Shown here: in pieces, positions 50,719-58,651 of the stretch | Numbering within the stretch: position 1 is the first letter of the stretch | How the letters are laid out: each line of letters opens with the position of its first letter | NCBI RefSeq assembly: GCF_018780105.1 | Contig: NZ_JADMKC010000001.1 | Coordinates: 59,492 to 123,491 of the forward strand | Length of the DNA: 64,000 bases | Direction of reading: 5' to 3' | Source of the DNA: Thiobacillus sp. | GTDB lineage: Bacteria; Pseudomonadota; Gammaproteobacteria; Burkholderiales; Thiobacillaceae | The notes under the pieces: model-generated | The model's input: the letters and a program-made list of their open reading frames with translations, nothing else | Databases searched by the model: none | Told to the model about the DNA's origin: nothing | Translations under genes and position numbers: made by a program

Positions 50719-51372
50719 ATGGAAGAGGACGAAGGCAAGCCGGCCTGGATGCGCTGGGGCGGTGTGGTCGCCGGCATCGTTGCAGCTGTGCTGATCGCGC
50801 TGTGGCTGAAAGACATGCTGACGCCCAAGGGTCCGGTGCAGAAAATGAAGGTGCAGCAGATCACCCTGGTGAAACCGCCGCCGCCTCCGCCCCCGCCGCC
50901 CGAGGAAAAGCCGCCTGAGCCGGAGATCAAGGAAGAGGTGAAGATCGACCAGCCTGAACCGACGCCCGAGCCGCAACAGGCGGAGGAAGCGCCGGCCCCC
51001 TTGAATGTCGGCGAAGGCGCCGAGGGCGGCCTCGACGTCGGCGGGACGCGGGGTGCGCCGACGCTGGCGGGCAGCGGAGGCGGCAACCGCTGGGGGCGTT
51101 ACGACGCCCTGCTGAACGATGCCATGAACGCGGCCTTCCAGCAGGCGCTGGCGCGCGACAAGGCGCTCAAGGGCAAGAACTTCAAGGTGATGGTGAAGGT
51201 GTGGATAGACAGCAGCGGCAAGGTCACGCGGACTGCCCTGATCGACAGCATGGGCGACGCGCACGCCTATGAAATTCTGAAGGAAGCATTGAGCAACATG
51301 CGCGCATTGCGCGACGCACCGCCGGCCGACATGCCGCAGCCGGTGATAGTGCGGGTGACATCGCGTGCCTGA
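50719..51372 (+). CDS. TonB-like energy transducer
   Basis: 217 residues: N-terminal membrane helix (WGGVVAGIVAAVLIALWL), a Pro-rich rod (VKPPPPPPPPPEEKPPEPEI) spanning the periplasm, and a C-terminal domain with VMVKVWIDSSGKVTRTALID as in TonB/TolA C-terminal folds. It should couple the ExbB/ExbD motor to an outer-membrane partner. No TonB-dependent receptor is in this operon; instead the next gene is a porin-like barrel, an odd combination. The start is 3 bases after the exbD stop. Confidence 0.85.
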   Translation: MEEDEGKPAWMRWGGVVAGIVAAVLIALWLKDMLTPKGPVQKMKVQQITLVKPPPPPPPPPEEKPPEPEIKEEVKIDQPEPTPEPQQAEEAPAPLNVGEGAEGGLDVGGTRGAPTLAGSGGGNRWGRYDALLNDAMNAAFQQALARDKALKGKNFKVMVKVWIDSSGKVTRTALIDSMGDAHAYEILKEALSNMRALRDAPPADMPQPVIVRVTSRA

Positions 51373-51391
51373 AAACGAACGAGAGAACGGA

Positions 51392-52981
51392 ATGACTATT
51401 CGCAAAAAACTGCTGGTGATGGCCGTCGCGGCGGCCTGCTCGAGCCACGCCGTGGCAGCCGACGATGCCAGCGCGCGCATCGAGGAACTGCACGAGACCA
51501 CGCTCAACCTGATCCAGTTGCTGGTCGAGCAGAAGGTGCTGACGCAGGAAGCCGCCGACGGCATGCTGAAAAAGGCGCGCGCGCAGGCAGCGGAAAAGGT
51601 CGAGCAGGCCAAAGCCGCCGAAACAGAAGCAAATCATGGCGTGGTGCGGGTGACCTACGTGCCGGAGCACGTCAAGCGCGAGATTCAGGATCAGGTGAAA
51701 CAGGAAGTGGTGGCTCAGGCCAAGCAGGAACGCTGGGGCGACGTCAACGCGGTGCCGGAGTGGCTCGACCGCCTGAAGTGGGAAGGCGATTTCAGGCTGC
51801 GTTACCAGAACGAATTGATGTCGGAGAGTAATGCGCCTGTTGCAGTGTTCGACAGCATCGGCCAGCTGGTGAGCAATTCCACCGAAGACAATTCGTCTGG
51901 CAAGGTGCGTCTGCGCCTGGGCCTGAATGCAAACGTCACTTCCAAGGTCGATGTGGGCGTGCGCATCACCACCGGCAGCACCTCCAACCCGGTGTCGACC
52001 AACCAGACGCTGGGTACCTACGACAACAAGTACAGCCTGGTGCTCGACCGCGCCTTCGTCAAACTGACGCCTTACGACGATCTGACGTTGTGGGGCGGCC
52101 GCCTGCCCAATCCCTTCTTCAGCACCGATCTGGTGTGGGACGACGACCTCAATTTCGATGGCGTGGCGGTGAGCTACGCGCTGGGGTCGAAGGAACCGCT
52201 GCGCGAGTTCAAGCCCTTCGTCACCGCAGGTGTGTTTCCCCTGCAGACGATCGAGCAGAATGGGGTGACGCAGGCCGAGGACAAATGGCTGTTCGCCTTG
52301 CAGGGGGGGCTGGAATGGCAGCCCAATACACGCACACGCATCAAGACGGGTGCGTCCTATTACGATTACCGCAACATTACGGGAGTTCGTAACCCAACAC
52401 CGACGGCCAATGGATACTATGACCTTACGGCGCCTAGTTTCCGCCAGAAAGGCAATTCATTATTCATTGTTGACGAAGATAAGGATAACGATGGAAATAC
52501 GACTGAGCTAAACGATGATGTTTTTGGTTTGGCTGCGGAATATCAAATCGCCAATCTGACCCTGGTGGCCGACTTCGCGGACTATTTCCCCGTCCATATC
52601 ATCGGCAGCTTCGACTGGGCGCGTAACCTGGCCTTTGATGAAGCTGCGGTGCGTGCAAATGCAACGGCCTATACCAGCTACGATCTGGGCGCAGACGGCT
52701 ACCAGTTCAAGCTGACCGTGGGCTACCCGAAACTGGTCGAGGAGGATGAGTGGCAGGCCTTCATCGGCTACCGCTATGTTGAAACCGACGCGGTGCTGGA
52801 TGCCTTCACCGATTCGGACTTCCACCTCGGCGGCACCAATGCCAAGGGCTTCATGATCGGCGGCCAGTACGCCATCTACAAGAACACCTGGCTGGCGGCG
52901 CGCTGGATGTCGGCCGACGAAATCACCGGCCTGCCACTCGCCATCGACGTCTTCCAGCTCGACCTCAATGCCAAGTTCTAA
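51392..52981 (+). CDS. Putative porin-type outer-membrane protein
   Basis: 529 residues from ATG 51392 (GAGAGAACGG upstream). Signal peptide VMAVAAACSSHAVAA, an N-terminal coiled coil of about 100 residues (RIEELHETTLNLIQLLVEQK, LTQEAADGMLKKARAQAAEK), then a beta-barrel of the putative-porin type (WEGDFRLRYQNELMSES, LTLWGGRLPNPFFSTDLVW, ...DVFQLDLNAKF ending in Phe). The coiled coil may reach through the periplasm towards the Ton-like motor. A short AT-richer patch (about 52,380-52,520) encodes an extracellular loop with DEDKDNDGNTTELND, a calcium-like Asp-rich loop. The substrate is unknown. Confidence 0.85.
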   Translation: MTIRKKLLVMAVAAACSSHAVAADDASARIEELHETTLNLIQLLVEQKVLTQEAADGMLKKARAQAAEKVEQAKAAETEANHGVVRVTYVPEHVKREIQDQVKQEVVAQAKQERWGDVNAVPEWLDRLKWEGDFRLRYQNELMSESNAPVAVFDSIGQLVSNSTEDNSSGKVRLRLGLNANVTSKVDVGVRITTGSTSNPVSTNQTLGTYDNKYSLVLDRAFVKLTPYDDLTLWGGRLPNPFFSTDLVWDDDLNFDGVAVSYALGSKEPLREFKPFVTAGVFPLQTIEQNGVTQAEDKWLFALQGGLEWQPNTRTRIKTGASYYDYRNITGVRNPTPTANGYYDLTAPSFRQKGNSLFIVDEDKDNDGNTTELNDDVFGLAAEYQIANLTLVADFADYFPVHIIGSFDWARNLAFDEAAVRANATAYTSYDLGADGYQFKLTVGYPKLVEEDEWQAFIGYRYVETDAVLDAFTDSDFHLGGTNAKGFMIGGQYAIYKNTWLAARWMSADEITGLPLAIDVFQLDLNAKF

Positions 52982-53789
52982 GCTTCTTCTACTGGCGGTA
53001 TTGCTCGCGCCACTGCTGTGGATGGAGCGGCCGTGGGCGGGACAGCCGTGGGACGCCAGCGAGACCGACTGGCTGACGCCGCAAACCGACGAACGCCCGC
53101 CGCGCGAACAGCGTCCGCATTACCCGCCCGAACGGCTCGCGCTGATCCCGGCCGACGGCAACTTCGTCGCTCCGCGCTACCAGGCAGGCGACGAAGCCAG
53201 GCTGATGGATGCGGCGCGGCAGGGCAATATCGAGTCCGTGCGTGCGTTGCTGAAGGCCGGCGCAAACCCGAACATCGGCGATTACTGGCGCGACGTGCCG
53301 CTGTTGGCGGCGGTGCGGGCGGACAACCTGGAGCTTGCGCAGATATTGCTCGACGCCGGTGCGCAGCCTAACGTCAAAGGCCGCGGCTACACCCCGCTGG
53401 GCATGGCGGCCAAGAACGGCAACCTGCGGCTGGTGGACATGCTGGTGCGCGCCGGGGCCGACCCCGACCGCAAGAACGACGACGGCGACACGCCGCTGCA
53501 TGGCGCGGCCTTGCTGGGGCGGGCGCAGGTGATCGATGCGCTGGCGAAGGCGAATCCCGATTTGCGCCTGTTCAACCGCGAAGGTCTGTCGCCGCTGGCG
53601 GTGGCGGCGGCCAATGGGCGTTACGACGCAGCGCGTGCGCTGGTTCGCGCCGGCGCGCCGCTGGAGTGGGGCGACAAGAAATTCCACCCGCCGCTGTGGT
53701 GGGCATTTTCGGTCGGCGACTTCGATATGGCGCGCCTGTTGCTGAAACTGGGCGCACAACCGGGCGGCATGCCTGTGGGGAATCTGTGA
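52968..53789 (+). CDS. Secreted ankyrin-repeat protein
   Basis: 273 residues. It starts 14 bases before the porin stop, so translation is coupled. Signal peptide (MPSSKLLLLAVLLAPLLWME), a linker rich in Pro/Arg, then five to six ankyrin repeats from about residue 75 (EARLMDAARQGNIESVRALL; DDGDTPLHGAALLGRAQVID; EGLSPLAVAAANGRYDAARA). Ankyrins bind proteins; in the periplasm this one may scaffold the Ton-like complex or the porin. The next gene overlaps by one base. Confidence 0.85.
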   Translation: MPSSKLLLLAVLLAPLLWMERPWAGQPWDASETDWLTPQTDERPPREQRPHYPPERLALIPADGNFVAPRYQAGDEARLMDAARQGNIESVRALLKAGANPNIGDYWRDVPLLAAVRADNLELAQILLDAGAQPNVKGRGYTPLGMAAKNGNLRLVDMLVRAGADPDRKNDDGDTPLHGAALLGRAQVIDALAKANPDLRLFNREGLSPLAVAAANGRYDAARALVRAGAPLEWGDKKFHPPLWWAFSVGDFDMARLLLKLGAQPGGMPVGNL

Positions 53790-54418
53790 TGAAGAAATGG
53801 GCGATATCCTGGGTTGTGATCGCGCTGCTGGCCACGCCGGCATGGGCCGCGAACGAAAGCCGCGAAAAGCAGATGCTGCGGCGTATGCAGCAGCAGGTGC
53901 AGCAGACCGAACAGGCGCGCGCGCAGGCCGAGCAGGAAAAGACTGCCGCGCTGGCCGATAAGGCCGCCGCCGAAGCCGAGCTGAAGAAACTTGGGGCCGC
54001 CGAACGCAAGCTGTCCGCCGAGCAGGCAGCACGCGGCCGCGTGGAAGGCGACCTGAAGTCGACGCAATCTGAACTCGAAGGCTTGAAGGCGCGGCTGGCG
54101 GAAACCGAAAAGAAACTGGCTGACAGTCTGGCCCTGCAGCGCGCGACTGCCAGCAAGCTGGCGCAGATCGAACAGCAGCTGGCGGGCAATCGCGACGACC
54201 TGAAGCAGTGCCGGACGCACAACGTCAGCCTCTACACCCTGGGCCGCGAGATGATGCAGAAGTATCACGACAAAAGCTGCCAGGATGCCTTGGCGCAGAG
54301 CGAGCCGTTTACCGGCCTGAAGCAGATCGAAGTGGAAAACCTGATGGAGACGTGGCGCGACCAGCTCGACCGCGAGCGGCTTGCCAAGGCTGCCGTCGAC
54401 GCAGAAAAGACGCCTTGA
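53789..54418 (+). CDS. Periplasmic coiled-coil protein
   Basis: 209 residues from ATG 53789, which shares a base with the ankyrin gene's stop. Signal peptide MKKWAISWVVIALLATPAWA, then a long coiled coil (EKQMLRRMQQQVQQTEQARA ... LKARLAETEKKLADSLALQ) to about 140 and a C-terminal helix bundle (HNVSLYTLGREMMQKYHDKS) with two Cys (CRTHN, SCQDA) that may form a disulfide. Last gene of the Ton-like operon. A structural role in spanning the periplasm is plausible. Confidence 0.8.
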   Translation: MKKWAISWVVIALLATPAWAANESREKQMLRRMQQQVQQTEQARAQAEQEKTAALADKAAAEAELKKLGAAERKLSAEQAARGRVEGDLKSTQSELEGLKARLAETEKKLADSLALQRATASKLAQIEQQLAGNRDDLKQCRTHNVSLYTLGREMMQKYHDKSCQDALAQSEPFTGLKQIEVENLMETWRDQLDRERLAKAAVDAEKTP

Positions 54419-54556
54419 ACCGCATCGCGTATTGCCCATGACTTATGGATGGAACGCGGCATCATCCGGCAGGAAAGTTAGCCGGTAGCGTACCGGCATC
54501 GCAGCTTGCCCATAGCCCACAACACATTGTTGCGGCCGAGCTGGATGGAACCCCAA

Positions 54557-55777
54557 ATGATTACAGCCGCCTTTATGGTCTTAGCTGCGGCGGCTTCTCC
54601 GCCAGATGTTTTACCTCGCGTCCCGCATCCCGATTTTGGTTTGATTATTGGCACGCTTCCTTCATATGATGATCGGATCAAAATAGTCAGTAAGTTGCAG
54701 AACTCCGGAAAGCTTGATGAAGCAGAGGTTCTCGCTCGTGAAATGCTGAAGGGGAGCGAAGAACAGTTCGACTCAAATCATCCGCAGGTTGCCACGAGTC
54801 TGCTGGTGTTGGCCAACGTCCTGCAAACACAAGGGCAGTATCAAGCCGCTACGGAACTGAGTATGCGTGCGCTGAAAATCAGGGAGGAGGCGCTTGGGCC
54901 CAACCACTCCCATGTGGCGACTGCGCTGAACTTTCTGGCCGAAAATTACCGCTTACAGGGTCAATATGCGCTTGCCGAGCCGCTTTACCTGCGCGCGCTG
55001 AAGATCAGGGAGACGAACCTGGGGCCCAGGCATCCGGAAGTTGCATCGGTGCTCAACAATCTCGGGCTTTTGTACAAATCCACAGGACAGCTTGCGAAGG
55101 CCGAGACGTTTTACTTGCGCGCGCTGGAAATCTTCAAAGCCGCCTTGGGCCCGGAACATAGTCGAGTGGCTACGTCGCTGAGCAATCTTGCCAGTATCTA
55201 TCTAATGCAAGGTCGTTTCCCTGAGGCCATTGATTATCAGCAGCGCGCTTTGGCAATCAAGCAAAAGAGGCTAGGCCCGGATCATCTCGATGTCGCGCTG
55301 AATCTGAACAATCTGGCGGCTATCTATCAAGTTCAAGGCTTGTTCGTCGAAGCTGAGCCCATTCTCAAGCGCGCCATTGAAATCAGGGAAATCAAACTGG
55401 GGCCGGAGCATCCTCTTCTCGCAGCCAGCCTCGGCAATCTTGCGGAAATTTACCGCCATCAAGGCAACTATGTATTAGCTGAAAATCTTGGCGATAGGGC
55501 GCTTGCAATTCGATTGAACACCTATGGGAGCGAACATCCTGAAGTGGCTACCAGCCTGAATAATCTGGGCGAGCTTTCCCGTGATCGTGGACTGTTGGAA
55601 AAATCCGAGGCATTTCATCTGCGTGCTCTGGAAATCAGGGAGAAATCCCTGGGGCCGCGCCACCCGGAATCGGTCAGCAGCAGGGGCAACCTCGCCAGGC
55701 TCTACCGGGAAATGGGCAGGGAAGCCGATGCGATCCGGTTTGAAAATTGGCAGGGGCAGATTCTGAATAACAAGTGA
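54557..55777 (+). CDS. Kinesin-light-chain-type TPR protein
   Basis: 406 residues from ATG 54557 (an ATG at 54545 is an alternative; neither has a strong ribosome site). N-terminal signal-like stretch (ITAAFMVLAAAASPPD), then eight to nine 42-residue TPR units with the signature (A)LxIREexLGPxHPxVAxSLNNLAxLYxxQG, for example YLRALKIRETNLGPRHPEVA and YLRALEIFKAALGPEHSRVA. These helical repeats bind partner proteins. Slightly lower G+C than the neighbouring operon. No effector or NB-ARC domain is attached. It ends 21 bases before a convergent coiled-coil gene. Confidence 0.85.
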   Translation: MITAAFMVLAAAASPPDVLPRVPHPDFGLIIGTLPSYDDRIKIVSKLQNSGKLDEAEVLAREMLKGSEEQFDSNHPQVATSLLVLANVLQTQGQYQAATELSMRALKIREEALGPNHSHVATALNFLAENYRLQGQYALAEPLYLRALKIRETNLGPRHPEVASVLNNLGLLYKSTGQLAKAETFYLRALEIFKAALGPEHSRVATSLSNLASIYLMQGRFPEAIDYQQRALAIKQKRLGPDHLDVALNLNNLAAIYQVQGLFVEAEPILKRAIEIREIKLGPEHPLLAASLGNLAEIYRHQGNYVLAENLGDRALAIRLNTYGSEHPEVATSLNNLGELSRDRGLLEKSEAFHLRALEIREKSLGPRHPESVSSRGNLARLYREMGREADAIRFENWQGQILNNK

Positions 55778-55797
55778 GCTGAAACAGAAACGGGCAG

Positions 55798-56544
55798 CTA
55801 TTTTTTGAGCGTGCGCTCGCCCGCGCACGTTTTTTTATAGGCTAGAAGTTCAGCGTTCAACTGATTGGCCGAGGCTTTGAAGCGAGTGTTCTTTTCGTTG
55901 AAATGCACAATCTGTTCGTTGTGTGTGCCGAGGGCTCTGTTATACGTATCGACTTCTTTTTGAAATTCAACTGCGCTTGATTGCAATAAGGATTGCTGTC
56001 TGTTGTTGGCCTGCGCATCTGCGTTGTAAGCGGCAATATCTGCACTGAGTTGTTTGATTTCAGACGGGCCAAGCTGCTTGCGTTTTTGAGTGGCTTCAAT
56101 TGCGTTGCGTCGATCTTTAAGCTTCGCCGATTCGTTTTTGAGTTTGGCCAGGTTTTTCTTGATTTGTTCGTTGCCCGCCTTGAGTTCTGCGGCCTGCTTT
56201 TCCAGAATGGGAACGCGCGAAGTGATTTCCACATATTCGCTTTCCAATGCGGTTTCCTGCTGTTTGATCTCAGTCTGGCGTTCCCTGACTCCAACGTCAG
56301 TACCCATGCACTGGACTATTTCGTCAATTGTGATCGTGGGCTTTTCTTCTTCCCCGGGTATCTTCCATTTCTGAATCAAACCTGGAAGCTGTATATCCGG
56401 AGAACTTTCTGCCTGGATGATGGGCGAATTCAAAGCGCCTGCTACCAGGCACAGCATGATTATGGTGCGTGCAAAAAGCGGTACTTGGCTGGACGGAGCG
56501 GCAAGCGCTGTCGCAAAATTATGGACGTTGACGTGAATTTTCAT
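55798..56544 (-). CDS. Exported coiled-coil protein
   Basis: 248 residues with an N-terminal signal-like region (FARTIIMLCLVAGALNSPII, then QAESSPD). The body is a long coiled coil (VRERQTEIKQQETALESEYV ... FQKEVDTYNRALGTHNEQIV) with one Cys near each end (VQCMG; KKTCAG). Not recognised. It is preceded on its own strand by a copy of the 18-bp palindrome and a -10-like hexamer, which places it with the EpsA-type surface genes although it has no PEP-CTERM tail. Confidence 0.7.
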   Translation of the reverse strand: MKIHVNVHNFATALAAPSSQVPLFARTIIMLCLVAGALNSPIIQAESSPDIQLPGLIQKWKIPGEEEKPTITIDEIVQCMGTDVGVRERQTEIKQQETALESEYVEITSRVPILEKQAAELKAGNEQIKKNLAKLKNESAKLKDRRNAIEATQKRKQLGPSEIKQLSADIAAYNADAQANNRQQSLLQSSAVEFQKEVDTYNRALGTHNEQIVHFNEKNTRFKASANQLNAELLAYKKTCAGERTLKK

Positions 56545-56600
56545 TTCGCCTGCCAGATTACTACTGCTTCGTTACAGTCAGAGTTGAACCGGAGGATATG

Positions 56601-56668
56601 TATCCAGCGACCATCAGCCGGCTGATGGAAAAACACGAGTGACTCCAGGCATGAGCCGAACGGGCCAT
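56601..56668 (-). promoter_or_regulatory. Candidate EpsA-box plus -10, minus strand
   Basis: ATGAGCCGAACGGGCCAT on the plus strand at 56651-56668; reading leftward, TGGATA (56606-56601) follows after 44 bases. Predicted start near 56595, leader about 50 nt to the gene at 56544. The rest of 56545-56818 shows no gene. Confidence 0.5.
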
Positions 56669-56818
56669 AAGAGTCGAGCCGAAGGCGCAGCGAAAAGTCA
56701 TGTTGGATCTGCAGAATACCGGTAGCAAGCACGACTTTGCATCGCTTGCGGCCTCGTGTCGCAAGATCGGCTGCAAAGCCCATTTGTTTGTCCTCCAGTA
56801 GTTCTCTGGGCGGGGTTT

Positions 56819-58549
56819 TTACCCCGCCACTTTTTTGTCTGCGCTATCCGCCGCATCCGGCACCGGCTCCCAGTGTTGCAGCTTGAGCTGCAACAATTGC
56901 TGGCCGTTGTATTCGTTGGTCATCAGCGCGTACACCGCCTGGATGCGTGAAGGCAGCGGATCGGCATGGAAAAAATGCATGGCATCGAAGGAGACGCCTG
57001 CACGCGCCAGTTTCAGCTTGAGGTGCTTTTCGCCGACGACACGCTGCGCGACCACGTCGAAGCGGGCGTTGAACAGCGGCGCGGCAAAGCCTTGCCCCCA
57101 GACCGCAGCCTCGAATTGCTCGGCCAGCGCATAGCTGTGCTCGGCCGCGTCGAGCTCGCCGTCGGTTTCGATCACCCCTTCGAGATCGGCCGGATCGATC
57201 AGTTCGCGCACCACGGTTTCGAATGCCAGGGCGAAATCCTGCTCGCGGTCGGCGGGAATGCTGAGCCCGGCGGCCATGGCATGGCCGCCGAATTTGTTGA
57301 TCAGCCCGGGATGGCGCTTGTCGATCAGATCGAGCGCGTCGCGCAGATGCAGGCCGGGAATGGAGCGGCCGGAGCCCTTGAGTTCACCGGTTTCGCTTGA
57401 TGCAAACACGATGGTGGGACGGTGGAACTTGTCTTTCAGGCGTGAAGCCAGGATGCCGATCACGCCGATGTGCCAGTCGGGCTGATAGGCGGTGAGGCTG
57501 TGGCTGTCGCTGGGGTCGAAGGTCGCGAGGATGGCGAGCGCTTCGTCCAGCATGTCGGACTCGACATCGCGTCGCGCGCGGTTGAGCGTGTCGAGCTGCT
57601 GCGCCAGTTGTTGCGCGCGGGCGGGATCGTCGGCCAGCAGGCATTCGATGCCGAGCGCCATGTCGTCGAGGCGGCCGGCGGCGTTGAGGCGCGGGCCGAG
57701 CATGAAGCCAAGATCGAACACAGTGGCGCGGCGCGGGTCGCGGCCAGCCGCGCGAAACAGCGCATTGATGCCGGCTTGGGCCTTGCCGGCGCGCATGCGG
57801 GCGAGGCCGTTTTCCACCAGGGTGCGGTTGTTGGCATCCAGCTTGACCACGTCGGCTACAGTGCCGAGCGCGACCAGATCGAGCAGCGCGCGCAGGTCGG
57901 GTTCCGCTGTCTGGCTGTAGGCGCCACGCTGGCGCAGTTCGGCACGCAGCGCCAGCAATACGTAAAACATGACGCCGACGCCCGCCAGATTTTTCGATCC
58001 AAAGTCGCAGCCCGGCTGGTTGGGATTGACGATGCAGGCAGCGTCCGGCAGCGCGTCGCCGGGCAGGTGGTGGTCGGTGACCAGTACCGGGATGCCGAGC
58101 GCATTGGCCGCCGCCACGCCTTCGACCGCAGCGATGCCGTTGTCCACCGTGAGTAGCAGGTCGGGCTGGCGTGCGGCGGCCAGTTTGACGATGTCGGGAC
58201 TGAGGCCGTAGCCATGTTCGAGCCGGTTGGGCACGATGAAATCCACCTGCGCGCCGAGCAGGCACAGGCCGCGCACGCCGACTGCGCAGGCGGTGGCGCC
58301 ATCGGCATCGTAGTCGGCAATGATGAGCAGACGCCGCTGGTCGCGAATGGCATCGGCCAGCAAGCGGGCGGCCTGTTCGATGTGCAGCAGTCCGCCGGGT
58401 GCGAGCAGCTGCGGCAGGCGGTGCGTCACCTGCTCGGGATGGGTGACGCCGCGCGCGGCATACAGCCGTGCCCAGGTGGGCGCGAGGCCGGATTGTTCGA
58501 GCGCGGTGCGGCGGTCGGCGGGGCAGGGGCGGGTGGTGATGGCAGGCAT
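56819..58549 (-). CDS. recJ: Single-stranded-DNA-specific exonuclease RecJ
   Basis: 576 residues, the usual RecJ length. The DHH-phosphoesterase motifs are in place: LIIADYDADGATA (motif I), LLLTVDNGIAAVEG, VTDHHLPGDALP (DHH) and, in the DHHA1 domain, KFGGHAMAAGLSIP. The C-terminal OB-like domain is ELDAAEHSYALAEQFEAAVW to the end. RecJ degrades 5' single-stranded ends in recombination and mismatch repair in the cytoplasm. It stands alone on the minus strand. A typical chromosomal housekeeping gene marking the return to core genome. Confidence 0.95.
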   Translation of the reverse strand: MPAITTRPCPADRRTALEQSGLAPTWARLYAARGVTHPEQVTHRLPQLLAPGGLLHIEQAARLLADAIRDQRRLLIIADYDADGATACAVGVRGLCLLGAQVDFIVPNRLEHGYGLSPDIVKLAAARQPDLLLTVDNGIAAVEGVAAANALGIPVLVTDHHLPGDALPDAACIVNPNQPGCDFGSKNLAGVGVMFYVLLALRAELRQRGAYSQTAEPDLRALLDLVALGTVADVVKLDANNRTLVENGLARMRAGKAQAGINALFRAAGRDPRRATVFDLGFMLGPRLNAAGRLDDMALGIECLLADDPARAQQLAQQLDTLNRARRDVESDMLDEALAILATFDPSDSHSLTAYQPDWHIGVIGILASRLKDKFHRPTIVFASSETGELKGSGRSIPGLHLRDALDLIDKRHPGLINKFGGHAMAAGLSIPADREQDFALAFETVVRELIDPADLEGVIETDGELDAAEHSYALAEQFEAAVWGQGFAAPLFNARFDVVAQRVVGEKHLKLKLARAGVSFDAMHFFHADPLPSRIQAVYALMTNEYNGQQLLQLKLQHWEPVPDAADSADKKVAG

Positions 58550-58651
58550 GCCGGAATTGTAGGGGCTGCGTCGACCGGCGTTCGAATCCGCATTTCAGAA
58601 TTTGATGAATTGCCGATTTTGTCTACCGTGAGCGCGGAGTAAGATCGCGCC

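Noticed and set aside
54437..54455. Another copy of the 18-bp palindrome before the TPR gene
   Set aside because: ATGACTTATGGATGGAAC shares few positions with the consensus and lacks dyad symmetry.
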